Shown: positions 44,707-53,070, counted from the stretch's first letter. The stretch is 64,000 bases of DNA from Litoribacillus peritrichatus (GCF_039537985.1 NZ_BAABBN010000002.1:91411-155410), one strand, 5' to 3'. The notes: a model not told the origin generated them from the letters alone. A program made the numbers and translations.

Positions 44707-45969
44707 ATGTTTACCCGTGATATGAATATTGCCGATTTTGACCCAGACGTATGGTCAGCAATGGAGAGCGAACGTGTTCGCCAAGAAGAGCACATTGAAT
44801 TGATCGCTTCAGAAAATTACACGAGCCCTCGTGTTATGGAAGCGCAAGGTTCTCAGCTTACAAACAAATATGCTGAAGGTTATCCAGGTAAGCGCTACTA
44901 CGGTGGCTGTGAGCACGTGGATGTGGTTGAGCAATTGGCCATTGACCGCGCGAAAGAATTGTTTGGTGCCGGCTATGCGAACGTACAGCCTCACTCCGGT
45001 TCTCAAGCGAATGCTGCTGTCTACATGGCGTTATGTAAGCCTGGTGACAAAGTGTTGGGCATGAGCCTGGCGCACGGTGGTCACTTAACTCATGGTGCTA
45101 CGGTTTCTTTCTCTGGTCGTATTTATGAAGCCGTTCAATATGGCTTGAACCCTGAAACGGGCGAAATTGATTACGATGAAGTTGAGCGCTTGGCGCTTGA
45201 GCATAAGCCTAAAATGGTGGTTGCTGGTTTCTCTGCTTACTCTCGTGTAGTGGATTGGCAGCGCTTCCGCGATATCGCGGACAAAGTGGGTGCTTACCTG
45301 TTTGTTGATATGGCACACGTGGCGGGTCTTATTGCCGCTGGTGTATATCCAACGCCAGTAGGCATTGCTGACGTTGTAACTACAACAACGCATAAAACGT
45401 TACGTGGCCCTCGTGGCGGTTTGATTCTGGCGAAAGAAGACGAAGAGCTGAACAAAAAGCTTAACTTCGCTGTTTTCCCTGAGTCGCAAGGTGGCCCATT
45501 GATGCACGTTATCGCTGCCAAAGCGGTGTGTTTCAAAGAAGCGATGTCCGATGAGTATAAGTCTTATCAGGCGCAGGTTGTTAAGAATGCACAAGCCATG
45601 GCGGAAACATTCATTGCTCGTGGCATTAACGTTGTTTCTGGTGGTACAGACGATCACCTGTTCTTGGTGGATCTGATCGGCAAAGAGTACACAGGTAAAG
45701 ACGCTGACGCCGCTTTGGGTGAAGCGAACATTACTGTGAACAAAAATGCGGTGCCAAATGACCCTCGTTCACCGTTTGTTACTTCTGGCCTGCGTATTGG
45801 TACACCAGCCATCACAAGCCGAGGTTTCGATGAAGCACAGTCAGCTGAGCTGGCGGGTTGGATTTGTGATGTACTGGATGGTCTTGAATCCGGTGATGCA
45901 ACGGCTGCAATTGCAGAAGTAAAAGAAAAAGTATTGGCAATTTGTAAGCAGAAGCCTGTTTATAAGTAA
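44707..45969 (+). CDS. glyA: Serine hydroxymethyltransferase
   Basis: PLP enzyme converting serine + tetrahydrofolate to glycine + methylene-THF, the main one-carbon source. The 420-residue protein has IELIASENYTSPRVMEAQGS, NVQPHSGSQANAAVY, AHVAGLIAAGVYP and the PLP lysine K230 in TTTTHKTLRGPRGG. Codon use appears biased toward common codons, as in highly expressed genes. A strong terminator follows at 45982-46019. Confidence 0.98.
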   Translation: MFTRDMNIADFDPDVWSAMESERVRQEEHIELIASENYTSPRVMEAQGSQLTNKYAEGYPGKRYYGGCEHVDVVEQLAIDRAKELFGAGYANVQPHSGSQANAAVYMALCKPGDKVLGMSLAHGGHLTHGATVSFSGRIYEAVQYGLNPETGEIDYDEVERLALEHKPKMVVAGFSAYSRVVDWQRFRDIADKVGAYLFVDMAHVAGLIAAGVYPTPVGIADVVTTTTHKTLRGPRGGLILAKEDEELNKKLNFAVFPESQGGPLMHVIAAKAVCFKEAMSDEYKSYQAQVVKNAQAMAETFIARGINVVSGGTDDHLFLVDLIGKEYTGKDADAALGEANITVNKNAVPNDPRSPFVTSGLRIGTPAITSRGFDEAQSAELAGWICDVLDGLESGDATAAIAEVKEKVLAICKQKPVYK

Positions 45970-45981
45970 TTGCTGGTATTT

Positions 45982-46019
45982 AAAAAGCCGTGATTGAATA
46001 TTTCAGTCACGGCTTTTTT
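45982..46019 (+). terminator. Intrinsic terminator of glyA
   Basis: GCCGTGA (45987-45993) / TCACGGC (46007-46013) is reinforced by an inner TGAA/TTCA pairing and ends in T6. The -35 of the next promoter starts within its T-run. Confidence 0.9.
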
Positions 46020-46046
46020 GCGTTTTAGCCTCAGTAGAATTAGAAT
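46018..46046 (+). promoter_or_regulatory. Predicted sigma-70 promoter of the nrdR-rib-nusB operon
   Basis: TTGCGT (46018-46023), a 17-nt spacer, then TAGAAT (46041-46046). Transcription would start near 46053, giving a leader of about 70 nt that contains the boxA-like element. Confidence 0.5.
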
Positions 46047-46097
46047 GGCGGCACTGTTTATTTGGGCAAGTTTTTTAAGCATTAATTTGTTCCATAC

Positions 46098-46109
46098 AGC
46101 TCTTTAACT
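46098..46109 (+). promoter_or_regulatory. boxA-like element next to the nrdR Shine-Dalgarno
   Basis: AGCTCTTTAACT agrees with the rrn boxA consensus TGCTCTTTAACA at 10 of 12 positions (central GCTCTTTAAC exact). The nrdR Shine-Dalgarno AGAGG (46112-46116) begins 3 nt later. NusB, encoded in this same gene run, is the boxA-binding factor. Confidence 0.5.
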
Positions 46110-46121
46110 TCAGAGGTTCAT

Positions 46122-46589
46122 ATGTATTGTCCGTTTTGTGGCTACAAAGAAACCAAGGTCATTGACTCTCGTCTGATCAGCGATGGTGAACAAATTCGTC
46201 GCCGCAGAGAGTGCATGCAATGCAGTGAACGCTTCACCACTTATGAAGTGGCGGAACTTCTGATGCCCCGGGTGATTAAACAAGATGGCACCCGTGAACC
46301 TTTCAATGAAGAAAAACTCCTTTCAGGCATTCAGCGGGCTTTGGAAAAGCGCCCGGTCAGTTTTGATGACATCGAGTCTGCCGTCTTAAAAATCAAACAC
46401 CGACTGCGTGCCACCGGAGAGCGGGAAGTGCCTTCTATTTTGGTTGGCGAAGCAGTAATGGATTCACTGCGAGATCTGGATCAGGTCGCTTATGTTCGGT
46501 TCGCTTCTGTGTATCGTAGCTTTCAGGATATTGAAGAGTTCCGCACAGAAATTGAAAAGCTGTCTTGTAAACCTGTGGAGTCTGAATAA
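46122..46589 (+). CDS. nrdR: Transcriptional repressor NrdR
   Basis: Zinc-ribbon/ATP-cone repressor of ribonucleotide reductase genes. The 155-residue protein starts with the zinc ribbon CPFCGYKETKVIDSRL...CMQCSERF (four cysteines), with the basic RRRREC loop for DNA contact, then the ATP-cone (PRVIKQDGTREPFNEEKL). It heads the nrdR-ribD-ribC-ribBX-ribH-nusB-thiL-pgpA run, 3 bp before ribD. A boxA-like sequence sits against its Shine-Dalgarno. Confidence 0.97.
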   Translation: MYCPFCGYKETKVIDSRLISDGEQIRRRRECMQCSERFTTYEVAELLMPRVIKQDGTREPFNEEKLLSGIQRALEKRPVSFDDIESAVLKIKHRLRATGEREVPSILVGEAVMDSLRDLDQVAYVRFASVYRSFQDIEEFRTEIEKLSCKPVESE

Positions 46590-46592
46590 CGG

Positions 46593-47804
46593 ATGGCGCA
46601 TTCTGAGTTTAATAGTGATTCTGAGTTTAACAGTGAATTAAAATTCACCAGTGAAGACCGACAGTGGATGCAACGAGCGATAGAGCTGGCTCGTGAAGGT
46701 TGGTATACCACACACCCAAACCCAAGAGTTGGGTGTGTGATTGTGAAAGATCAGGAAGTGGTCGGCGAAGGCTTTCATTATCGGGCGGGGGAACCTCACG
46801 CCGAGGTGCACGCCATACGTGACGCCGGAGAAAAAGCCCAAGGCGCGACGGCGTATGTGACGCTGGAACCCTGTAGCCACTTCGGGCGAACCCCCCCGTG
46901 TTGTGATGGTTTGATCGCAGCCGGAGTTAGTCGTGTGGTTGCAGCCATGGAGGACCCTAACCCTCAGGTGGCAGGTAAGGGTTTGGCCCGTATTCAGGCG
47001 GCGGGAATTGATGTGGCTTCCGGGTTGCTGGAAGCAGAAGCGAGAGCATTAAACCCCGGTTTTTTGAAGCGTATGGAACATAAACTACCTTACGTTCGGG
47101 TTAAGCAGGCAATGAGTTTGGATGGTCGGACGGCCATGGCCTCAGGCGAGAGCAAATGGATCACAGGCGCCGATGCGCGTTCTGATGTTCAGCGTTTGCG
47201 AGCACAGAGTGGCGCGATTATCACGGGCGTAGCCTCCGTCATTCATGACGACTCATCATTAACGGTTCGCAAAGATGAATTAGGTTTAGCGGATACGTTA
47301 AGTAATGACATTGTGGCCAAGCAGCCCATTCGGGTGGTTTTGGATACTCACCTGAGCATTCCGGAAACCGCTAAGCTTCTTGGCTTGGATGGAAAAACCA
47401 TCATTGTCTGCAGTAATGCCCTGAATGCCGAGCAGGAGCATAAAGCGAACTTTTTGGCAGAAAAAGCTACCGTGATTAAAGCGCCGTTGGTTGAAGGCCG
47501 TATTGATCTGGGCTGGTTATTAACGGTTTTGGCCGACACGCACGAAGTTTGTGATGTGTTGGTTGAGGCTGGCGCAACCTTGTGTGGTCAGTTCCTTGCG
47601 TTGGACTTGGTTGATGAATATTGGGTGTATGTGGCGCCTAAATTAATGGGTGCGCAAGCAAGACCTTTGGTTGATCTTGGCTATTCTACAATGAGCCAGG
47701 CGTTGAATTTTGAATTTGAGGATGCAGTGATGCTTGGGCGTGATTTGCGCTTGATTGCTCGTCCTGTTAAATCAGACGCTGATAACACAGCGGCAGGTAA
47801 ATAA
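46593..47804 (+). CDS. ribD: Bifunctional riboflavin deaminase/reductase RibD
   Basis: Second and third steps of riboflavin synthesis. The 403-residue protein has the N-terminal deaminase zinc site (HAEVHAI with PCSHFGRTPPCCDGLI) and the C-terminal NADPH reductase (VKQAMSLDGRTAMASGESKWITG). The N-terminus carries an extra, repetitive stretch (SEFNSDSEFNSELKF) of about 20 residues encoded by an imperfect 18-bp tandem repeat; conserved homology begins near MQRAIELAREG. The stop overlaps the next start (TAATG). Confidence 0.96.
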   Translation: MAHSEFNSDSEFNSELKFTSEDRQWMQRAIELAREGWYTTHPNPRVGCVIVKDQEVVGEGFHYRAGEPHAEVHAIRDAGEKAQGATAYVTLEPCSHFGRTPPCCDGLIAAGVSRVVAAMEDPNPQVAGKGLARIQAAGIDVASGLLEAEARALNPGFLKRMEHKLPYVRVKQAMSLDGRTAMASGESKWITGADARSDVQRLRAQSGAIITGVASVIHDDSSLTVRKDELGLADTLSNDIVAKQPIRVVLDTHLSIPETAKLLGLDGKTIIVCSNALNAEQEHKANFLAEKATVIKAPLVEGRIDLGWLLTVLADTHEVCDVLVEAGATLCGQFLALDLVDEYWVYVAPKLMGAQARPLVDLGYSTMSQALNFEFEDAVMLGRDLRLIARPVKSDADNTAAGK

Positions 47805-48478
47805 TGTTTACGGGAATCATTGAGGCGGTGGGAAGCATCGCGGCTAAAACACTGAAGGGTGGCGATGTTGCTCTTCGGTTTGCGGTTAATCGTCTGGACA
47901 TGTCCGACGTTAAGTTGGGTGACAGCATTGCAGTGAATGGCGTTTGCCTGACAGTGGTCGATTTCGACTCAACCAGCTTCACGGCGGATGTGTCGCTGGA
48001 GTCCTTATCTTTGACCGGGTTGAATGACTTGCCGATCGGTGCGCCGGTGAATCTGGAGAAGGCCATGTTGCCTACGTCCCGGTTTGGCGGACACATAGTG
48101 AGTGGACATGTGGACGGTTTGGGTAAAATTGAATCTCTTGAACAGTCTGCTCGCTCGGTCAGAATCGTGGTTCGCCCCGCTGCTGAAATCGCCCATTATA
48201 TTGCGAAGAAAGGGTCGATCACGGTTGATGGTTGCAGCTTGACGGTGAATGAATTAATTGGTGATGATTTTGTGTTGAATGTCATCCCTCATACGCAACA
48301 GGAAACGATCATCGCAACTTACCGAAAGGGTGATCAGGTAAATTTAGAAGTGGATGTGGTGGCTCGTTATCTTGAGCGGCTTTTATCGAAAGAGAGTCCG
48401 CAAACCGAATCAAAAGAATCTGCCATTTCAATGAGTTTTCTTGCTGAAAATGGCTTTATGGGAAGAACGAAACGTTGA
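47804..48478 (+). CDS. ribC: Riboflavin synthase alpha chain
   Basis: Dismutates two 6,7-dimethyl-8-ribityllumazine molecules into riboflavin (the gene is also called ribE in some genomes). The 224-residue protein shows the two lumazine-binding repeats: MFTGIIEAVGSI...SIAVNGVCLTVV in the first, GGHIVSGHVDGLG...ITVDGCSLTVNE in the second, and the C-terminal trimerisation helix VVARYLERLL. It overlaps ribD by 1 nt. Confidence 0.96.
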   Translation: MFTGIIEAVGSIAAKTLKGGDVALRFAVNRLDMSDVKLGDSIAVNGVCLTVVDFDSTSFTADVSLESLSLTGLNDLPIGAPVNLEKAMLPTSRFGGHIVSGHVDGLGKIESLEQSARSVRIVVRPAAEIAHYIAKKGSITVDGCSLTVNELIGDDFVLNVIPHTQQETIIATYRKGDQVNLEVDVVARYLERLLSKESPQTESKESAISMSFLAENGFMGRTKR

Positions 48479-48540
48479 CCTTTGAAAGGATCTTTCGTTT
48501 CAAGTAATGAATTTTTATACCGGCTGAAAAAGGCTCAATA

Positions 48541-49662
48541 ATGACGCTAAACAGTATTGAAGAGATCATTGAAGATATTCGTCAAGGTAAAATGGTTATT
48601 TTGATGGATGATGAGGATCGTGAGAACGAAGGTGATTTGATCATCGCGGCGGAAAAAGTTCGTCCGGAAGATATTAACTTTATGGCTTCCAAGGCTCGGG
48701 GCTTGATTTGTTTGACTCTGAGCGGTGAGCGTTGTGACTATCTTGGCTTGCCTCCGATGGTGGATGACAACAGTGCACAGTTCAGTACGCCTTTTACGGT
48801 ATCAATTGAAGCACGAGAAGGTGTGACCACTGGTATCTCAGCGGCGGATCGCGCTCATACTATTCGTGTTGCTGTTGACCCGCAGTCGCCGAAAGGCGCT
48901 ATTGTCCAGCCTGGACATATTTTCCCGTTGCGTGCTCAACCGGGTGGCGTAATGAGTCGTGCAGGTCATACTGAAGCGGGTTGTGATTTGGCGCGTTTGG
49001 CCGGTTTAGAGCCTGCGGCGGCGATTGTTGAGATCATGAATGATGATGGCACTATGGCTCGTCGTCCTGATCTGGAAGAATTTGCCAAGTTGCATGACCT
49101 GAAGATTGGTACCATTGCAGACTTGATTCATTACCGGATGATGAACGAAAAAACCATTGAGTTGATCCGTAAAGACTCTGTCGATACCGAGTTTGGCGTG
49201 TTCACGCTTCATGAGTTTAAAGACTCGATCAATGGCCACAGGCACTTGGCAATGACGCGCGGTGAATGGACAGGGGACGATGCGGTACCGGTTCGAGTGC
49301 ATGTGCTTGACCCTATTCGCGATATTTTAAGAGCCAACACCAAAGGCCGTACTACCTGGTCGATCAATGCGGTGATGCAGTATATCGCCGACAAAAACCA
49401 GGGCGTTATTGTGTTGTTGGACGTGGATGGCCAAATGGACGTGGATTCCAGCCTGGATAAAGTTTTATCTCCTGAAGAAACACACCGCACTGCCGCACAA
49501 GGCATTTCAGGCGCGTATCAAACCATTGGCACCGGCTCTCAGATTCTTAGGGAGTTGGGTGTTCGCCGTATGGGTGTGATGAGTTCTCCTGTGAAGTTCA
49601 GTGCACTTTCTGGTTTTGATTTGGAGTTGGTTAACTTCATTGAACCTGTGGCAGAAGATTAA
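48541..49662 (+). CDS. ribB: DHBP synthase with degenerate GTP cyclohydrolase II-like domain (RibBX type)
   Basis: Makes 3,4-dihydroxy-2-butanone 4-phosphate from ribulose-5-phosphate. The N-terminal RibB domain (about residues 1-205) is intact: VILMDDEDRENEGDLIIAAE, FSTPFTVSIEAREGVTTGIS, RAGHTEAGCDLARLAG. The C-terminal half (about 206-373) aligns to GTP cyclohydrolase II, but the region holds none of the three zinc cysteines, so it should not open GTP. This matches the proteobacterial hybrid known as RibBX; a separate ribA is then needed elsewhere. No FMN riboswitch lies in the 62-bp upstream gap. Confidence 0.93.
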   Translation: MTLNSIEEIIEDIRQGKMVILMDDEDRENEGDLIIAAEKVRPEDINFMASKARGLICLTLSGERCDYLGLPPMVDDNSAQFSTPFTVSIEAREGVTTGISAADRAHTIRVAVDPQSPKGAIVQPGHIFPLRAQPGGVMSRAGHTEAGCDLARLAGLEPAAAIVEIMNDDGTMARRPDLEEFAKLHDLKIGTIADLIHYRMMNEKTIELIRKDSVDTEFGVFTLHEFKDSINGHRHLAMTRGEWTGDDAVPVRVHVLDPIRDILRANTKGRTTWSINAVMQYIADKNQGVIVLLDVDGQMDVDSSLDKVLSPEETHRTAAQGISGAYQTIGTGSQILRELGVRRMGVMSSPVKFSALSGFDLELVNFIEPVAED

Positions 49663-49694
49663 TTGAAAACACGGTTGAACCCGTGTCTTTCAAT
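49662..49694 (+). other. Strong hairpin between ribB(X) and ribH
   Basis: ATTGAAA-ACACGG (49662-49674) pairs with CCGTGT-C-TTTCAAT (49681-49694): a 13-bp stem with one bulged C and a 6-nt loop, starting at the ribB stop codon. There is no T-run, so mRNA processing or stabilisation is more likely than termination. Confidence 0.6.
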
Positions 49695-49778
49695 CTAAGA
49701 ATGTTTTAAATTCAGCAAAACGGGTGGCTTTGACTCTTATGTTAAAGCCTCCTTTTATACTTGGAAACGGTAACGAAA

Positions 49779-50252
49779 ATGTCTCAAATTAAAGTGATTG
49801 AAGGTGATATGACGCCGAATCAAGGCAAATATGCGTTGGTGGTCGGTCGTTGGAATGCGTTTGTAGTTGAAAGCCTGGTGGAAGGTGCTGTGGATTCTTT
49901 GAAGCGCCATGGCGTGCCGGAAGAAGACATCACGATTATTCGTTGCCCGGGTGCAATGGAAATTCCATTGACCGTGAAGAAAGTCGCAGAAACGGGTAAG
50001 TATGATGCCATCATCACTTTGGGTGCTGTCATTCGGGGTGGTACACCACACTTTGAATATGTTTCGGGCGAATGCACCAAAGGTCTGGGTCAGTTGGCAC
50101 TTCAGTTCGGCATTCCGGTTGCGTTTGGCGTATTGACCGTTGACAGCATAGAGCAGGCGATTGAGCGTGCAGGCACCAAGGCTGGAAACAAAGGCGAAGA
50201 AGCAGCGATGAGTGCTTTTGAAATGGTTAGCTTGTTAAAGCAGGTGAACTAA
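49779..50252 (+). CDS. ribH: 6,7-dimethyl-8-ribityllumazine synthase
   Basis: Condenses DHBP with the pyrimidine intermediate to form lumazine. The 157-residue protein has the substrate-binding VVGRWNAFVVESLVEGA, RCPGAMEIPLTVKK, LGAVIRGGTPHFEYVSGE (with the catalytic His in PHFEYV) and PVAFGVLTVDSIEQA. ATG 49779 gives the usual N-terminus; a TTG at 49761 would add six residues and is disfavoured. The stop overlaps the nusB start by 1 nt. Confidence 0.97.
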   Translation: MSQIKVIEGDMTPNQGKYALVVGRWNAFVVESLVEGAVDSLKRHGVPEEDITIIRCPGAMEIPLTVKKVAETGKYDAIITLGAVIRGGTPHFEYVSGECTKGLGQLALQFGIPVAFGVLTVDSIEQAIERAGTKAGNKGEEAAMSAFEMVSLLKQVN

Positions 50253-50785
50253 TGACAAATAACGAATCAAACGAGCAAGGTAAGCCGACTTCCCCAGCAA
50301 GTCGCTCAAAAGGTGGAAAGAAAGGGAAGTCTGCTAAGGGCCGAAGAGGGCCTGCAGCCGCTCGACATGAGTCACGTTGTTTGTTGGTACAGGCCTTGTA
50401 CCAATGGGTTATGAATAAAGATGCGATCAGCACCATTGAAGCACAGTTCATCGTTGATAATGATATGTCAAAGGTGGATCAGCCATATTTCAGTGAGTTA
50501 TTCCATGAAATTCCTAAGAAGCTGAATGAGTTGGATGCCGCTTATGCGCCTTATCTGGATCGGATGGAAGACCAGGTAGACCCGATTGAGCGTGCTATTT
50601 TGCGCATTGGTGCCTATGAGTTGTTGCATCGTTTGGATGTTCCATATCGAGTAGTGATTAATGAGGCCATTGATCTTGCCAAAAACTTTGGCGGTGAAGA
50701 TGGTCATAAATACGTTAATGGTGTGTTGGATAAACTGGCAGGCCGGGCGCGTATGGAAGAAAAGCAGCGCAACCGTAACAGATAA
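50252..50785 (+). CDS. nusB: Transcription antitermination factor NusB with basic N-terminal extension
   Basis: All-helical factor that, with NusE (S10), binds boxA RNA to antiterminate rRNA transcription. The 177-residue protein contains the NusB core (ARHESRCLLVQALYQWVMNK through DLAKNFGGEDGHKYVNGVLD) preceded by about 37 extra residues rich in Lys, Gly, Ser and Arg. That tail is absent from E. coli NusB (139 aa) and may add RNA contacts. It is co-translated with ribH (TAATG overlap). Confidence 0.96.
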   Translation: MTNNESNEQGKPTSPASRSKGGKKGKSAKGRRGPAAARHESRCLLVQALYQWVMNKDAISTIEAQFIVDNDMSKVDQPYFSELFHEIPKKLNELDAAYAPYLDRMEDQVDPIERAILRIGAYELLHRLDVPYRVVINEAIDLAKNFGGEDGHKYVNGVLDKLAGRARMEEKQRNRNR

Positions 50786-50802
50786 GTATTTGAGTGCGAA
50801 CA

Positions 50803-51777
50803 ATGGATGAATTTGCACTGATACAAAAGTTCTTCCACCCTTTACAGGGGGAAGACGATGACTCGTCTGCTGAGGATTTTATCCTTAAAATAGGCGATGA
50901 CGCTGCTGTTTGGAAAGGTCAGGGGAACCTGGCCTTTTCTATTGATACCCTTGTTGAAGGCGTGCATTTTACGCCGGACATTCCTCCTGAAGATTTAGGT
51001 TATCGCGTACTTGCGGTGAACCTGAGCGACCTTGCCGCGATGGCTGCCACCCCTTCTTTTTTCACCTTGGCGATTACCTTACCTGAAGCCAACCCTGTTT
51101 GGCTTGAGCAATTTGCCCAAGGGATGAAGACGCTTGCTGTACATCATGGTATCGCCTTGGTTGGTGGAGACACCACTCGGGGGCCATTAACCATTACTGT
51201 GCAAGTGCATGGTGACTGTCCGAAGCCGATTAAGCGATCAGGCGCCTGTGTTGGGGATGATGTGTATGTGACCGGGTTTCCTGGGGATGCCGCTTCAGGG
51301 CTGAAAATCTGGCTTGATAAACGGGCTCAGAACCTAACGGAAACAGAAGCGTATTTAGTGGACCGTTTTCATCGACCGACGCCCCGAGTGGAACTTGCTC
51401 AACAACTTGCTCCTTATTTGAACTCCATGCTCGATGTGTCGGATGGTTTAGTGTCTGATTTAGGGCATATCGCGAAAGCCAGTGATGTGGATCTGCAAGT
51501 GCAAGTTGATTGGGTCACGCCGTCGGATCAGAATGTAACGTGTGTGGGTGCGGATTCTGCACTGAAGCTTGCGCTGACGGGGGGGGACGATTACGAATTG
51601 GCTTTTACCGCCCCTCAAAAGTATCGTCAGGAAATTGCAGATATTGCAGCACAGACCGGACTTCCGGTCACGCTCATCGGCCGTGTGCATGACAAGGCGG
51701 AAGCAGATCGTTTTGGACGAGTGTCGCTGTTCCCTGAATCTTATGCCGTGAAGCAGGGTGGGTATAATCATTTTTAA
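50803..51777 (+). CDS. thiL: Thiamine-monophosphate kinase ThiL
   Basis: Phosphorylates thiamine monophosphate to the active cofactor thiamine diphosphate. The 324-residue PurM-like enzyme shows GDDAAVWKG, the FSIDTLVEGVHF substrate loop, ALVGGDTTRGPLTITV, LDVSDGLVSDLGHIA and TGGDDYELAF. ATG 50803 is preferred over the GTG at 50794. It lies 17 bp after nusB and is followed by pgpA, the usual order. Confidence 0.96.
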   Translation: MDEFALIQKFFHPLQGEDDDSSAEDFILKIGDDAAVWKGQGNLAFSIDTLVEGVHFTPDIPPEDLGYRVLAVNLSDLAAMAATPSFFTLAITLPEANPVWLEQFAQGMKTLAVHHGIALVGGDTTRGPLTITVQVHGDCPKPIKRSGACVGDDVYVTGFPGDAASGLKIWLDKRAQNLTETEAYLVDRFHRPTPRVELAQQLAPYLNSMLDVSDGLVSDLGHIAKASDVDLQVQVDWVTPSDQNVTCVGADSALKLALTGGDDYELAFTAPQKYRQEIADIAAQTGLPVTLIGRVHDKAEADRFGRVSLFPESYAVKQGGYNHF

Positions 51778-51809
51778 GTTAGTCACTTACGGGTATAGAG
51801 GAACATTGA

Positions 51810-52310
51810 ATGGCTGAGAAAATCGACTTGTCACCAGCGCAGATCATTAAAGATCCGATTCATTTTTTTGCCTTTGGTTTGGGGTCGGGCTTAAGCCCGG
51901 TGGCGCCAGGGACATTTGGCACTCTGATGGCATTGGTGATTTATTGGTTCTTGTTGGCTGATTTTTCCACGTATTGGTACATAGCAGTATGTGTTGCCAG
52001 TATCCCTGTGGGCATTTGGCTGTGTCATGAAAGCGCCAGAAAGCTTGGGGTGCATGATTACGGGGGCATTGTGTGGGATGAATTCTCTGGGTTGTGGATA
52101 ACTTTTATTTTTGCTCCCAAACATTGGTTAGTGGCTCTGGTCGGTTTTTTACTGTTTCGGTTCTTTGATATATTGAAACCTTGGCCCATTAAGTGGGCAG
52201 ACCAAAAAGTCGAAGGTGGGTTGGGAATCATGCTGGATGATATTCTGGCCGGTATCATGGCTTTGGTTGTGTTGCAGTTTATTTTGGCCATGGGATGGCT
52301 GGGGTTGTAG
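51810..52310 (+). CDS. pgpA: Phosphatidylglycerophosphatase A
   Basis: Inner-membrane phosphatase that makes phosphatidylglycerol. The 166-residue protein has the conserved FAFGLGSGLSPVAPGTFGTL, the catalytic DYGGIVWDEFSGLW and RFFDILKPWPIKWAD, with GIMLDDILAGIMA and three or four hydrophobic helices. It follows thiL by 32 bp. The aspartyl-protease gene starts 4 bp after its stop. Confidence 0.95.
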   Translation: MAEKIDLSPAQIIKDPIHFFAFGLGSGLSPVAPGTFGTLMALVIYWFLLADFSTYWYIAVCVASIPVGIWLCHESARKLGVHDYGGIVWDEFSGLWITFIFAPKHWLVALVGFLLFRFFDILKPWPIKWADQKVEGGLGIMLDDILAGIMALVVLQFILAMGWLGL

Positions 52311-52314
52311 TGTT

Positions 52315-52980
52315 ATGGTGAATGGTCGACGTGTGTTAAATCAATTTAGATGGTTAGTTGCGTTTTTCCTTTTGGGCGTAGGATTTAACTCTTGGGCGAA
52401 CGCCCTCGAAATTCAGGTGGAAGGCCTGATGAATAATATGGCCATTCTCAAGGTTAACGGTAAACAGCGGATTCTTAATGTAGGCCGAACTTCACCGGAA
52501 GGCATCAAATTATTAAGCTCTAACAGCAAACAAGCAGAAGTCCTCATTGCAGGCAAAAAAACAACGCTGACGCTCTCGGGCCACATTTCAGGCAGCTACC
52601 AAGCGCCTAAGTCTGCATCCATCAGCATCAGACCGGTGCATGGTCAGTACATCACTTCAGGCAGTATCAACAGTCGGCCTGCTCAGTTTTTAGTGGATAC
52701 CGGAGCAACGTCGGTGACGTTGTCGATGGAAGACGCCCAGCGTTTGGGGGTGAATTTAAGTCGAAGTAATCCGGTGTACGTTAATACAGCAGGCGGTCGA
52801 GTCGTCGGCCATCAAGTGGTGTTAAGCCAGGTTAAGGTCGGTGGTTTGAAAGTCAGTTATGTGGATGCTGTGGTGTTGGAGTCAGGCTTCAATGGTGAAA
52901 TTCTGTTAGGAATGAGTTTTTTAAAGCACGTGAAGATGCGTGATGAAAAAGGCTTTTTGGTGCTTGAGCAGAACTTCTAA
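52315..52980 (+). CDS. Retropepsin-like (clan AA) aspartic protease
   Basis: A 221-residue exported or membrane-anchored protein; ATG 52315 puts a hydrophobic signal/anchor at about residues 11-30. A small N-terminal beta domain (LEIQVEGLMNNMAILKVNGK) is followed by a single retropepsin domain with the catalytic FLVDTGATSVTLSMEDA and the psi-loop GEILLGMSFLKHVKM. Single-domain proteases of this type act as dimers; substrates in this family are unknown. A long reading from 52216 is an artefact inside pgpA. A terminator follows. Confidence 0.88.
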   Translation: MVNGRRVLNQFRWLVAFFLLGVGFNSWANALEIQVEGLMNNMAILKVNGKQRILNVGRTSPEGIKLLSSNSKQAEVLIAGKKTTLTLSGHISGSYQAPKSASISIRPVHGQYITSGSINSRPAQFLVDTGATSVTLSMEDAQRLGVNLSRSNPVYVNTAGGRVVGHQVVLSQVKVGGLKVSYVDAVVLESGFNGEILLGMSFLKHVKMRDEKGFLVLEQNF

Positions 52981-53021
52981 TTTAAATACATGAACTGTTT
53001 AAATAAGTAGGCTGCTTCAAT

Positions 53022-53055
53022 AAGTAAAAAGCCCCTTTTGTCGGGCTTTTTACTT
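53022..53055. terminator. Bidirectional terminator between the aspartyl-protease gene and dxs
   Basis: AAGTAAAAAGCCC (53022-53034) and GGGCTTTTTACTT (53043-53055) form a perfect 13-bp stem with T-rich flanks for either strand. Confidence 0.9.
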
Positions 53056-53070
53056 ATTTTTTAAATGGCA

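Noticed and set aside
48479..48540. Possible FMN riboswitch before ribB
   Set aside because: The 62-bp gap is too short and shows none of the conserved FMN-element sequence; only a small GAAAG/CTTTC hairpin.
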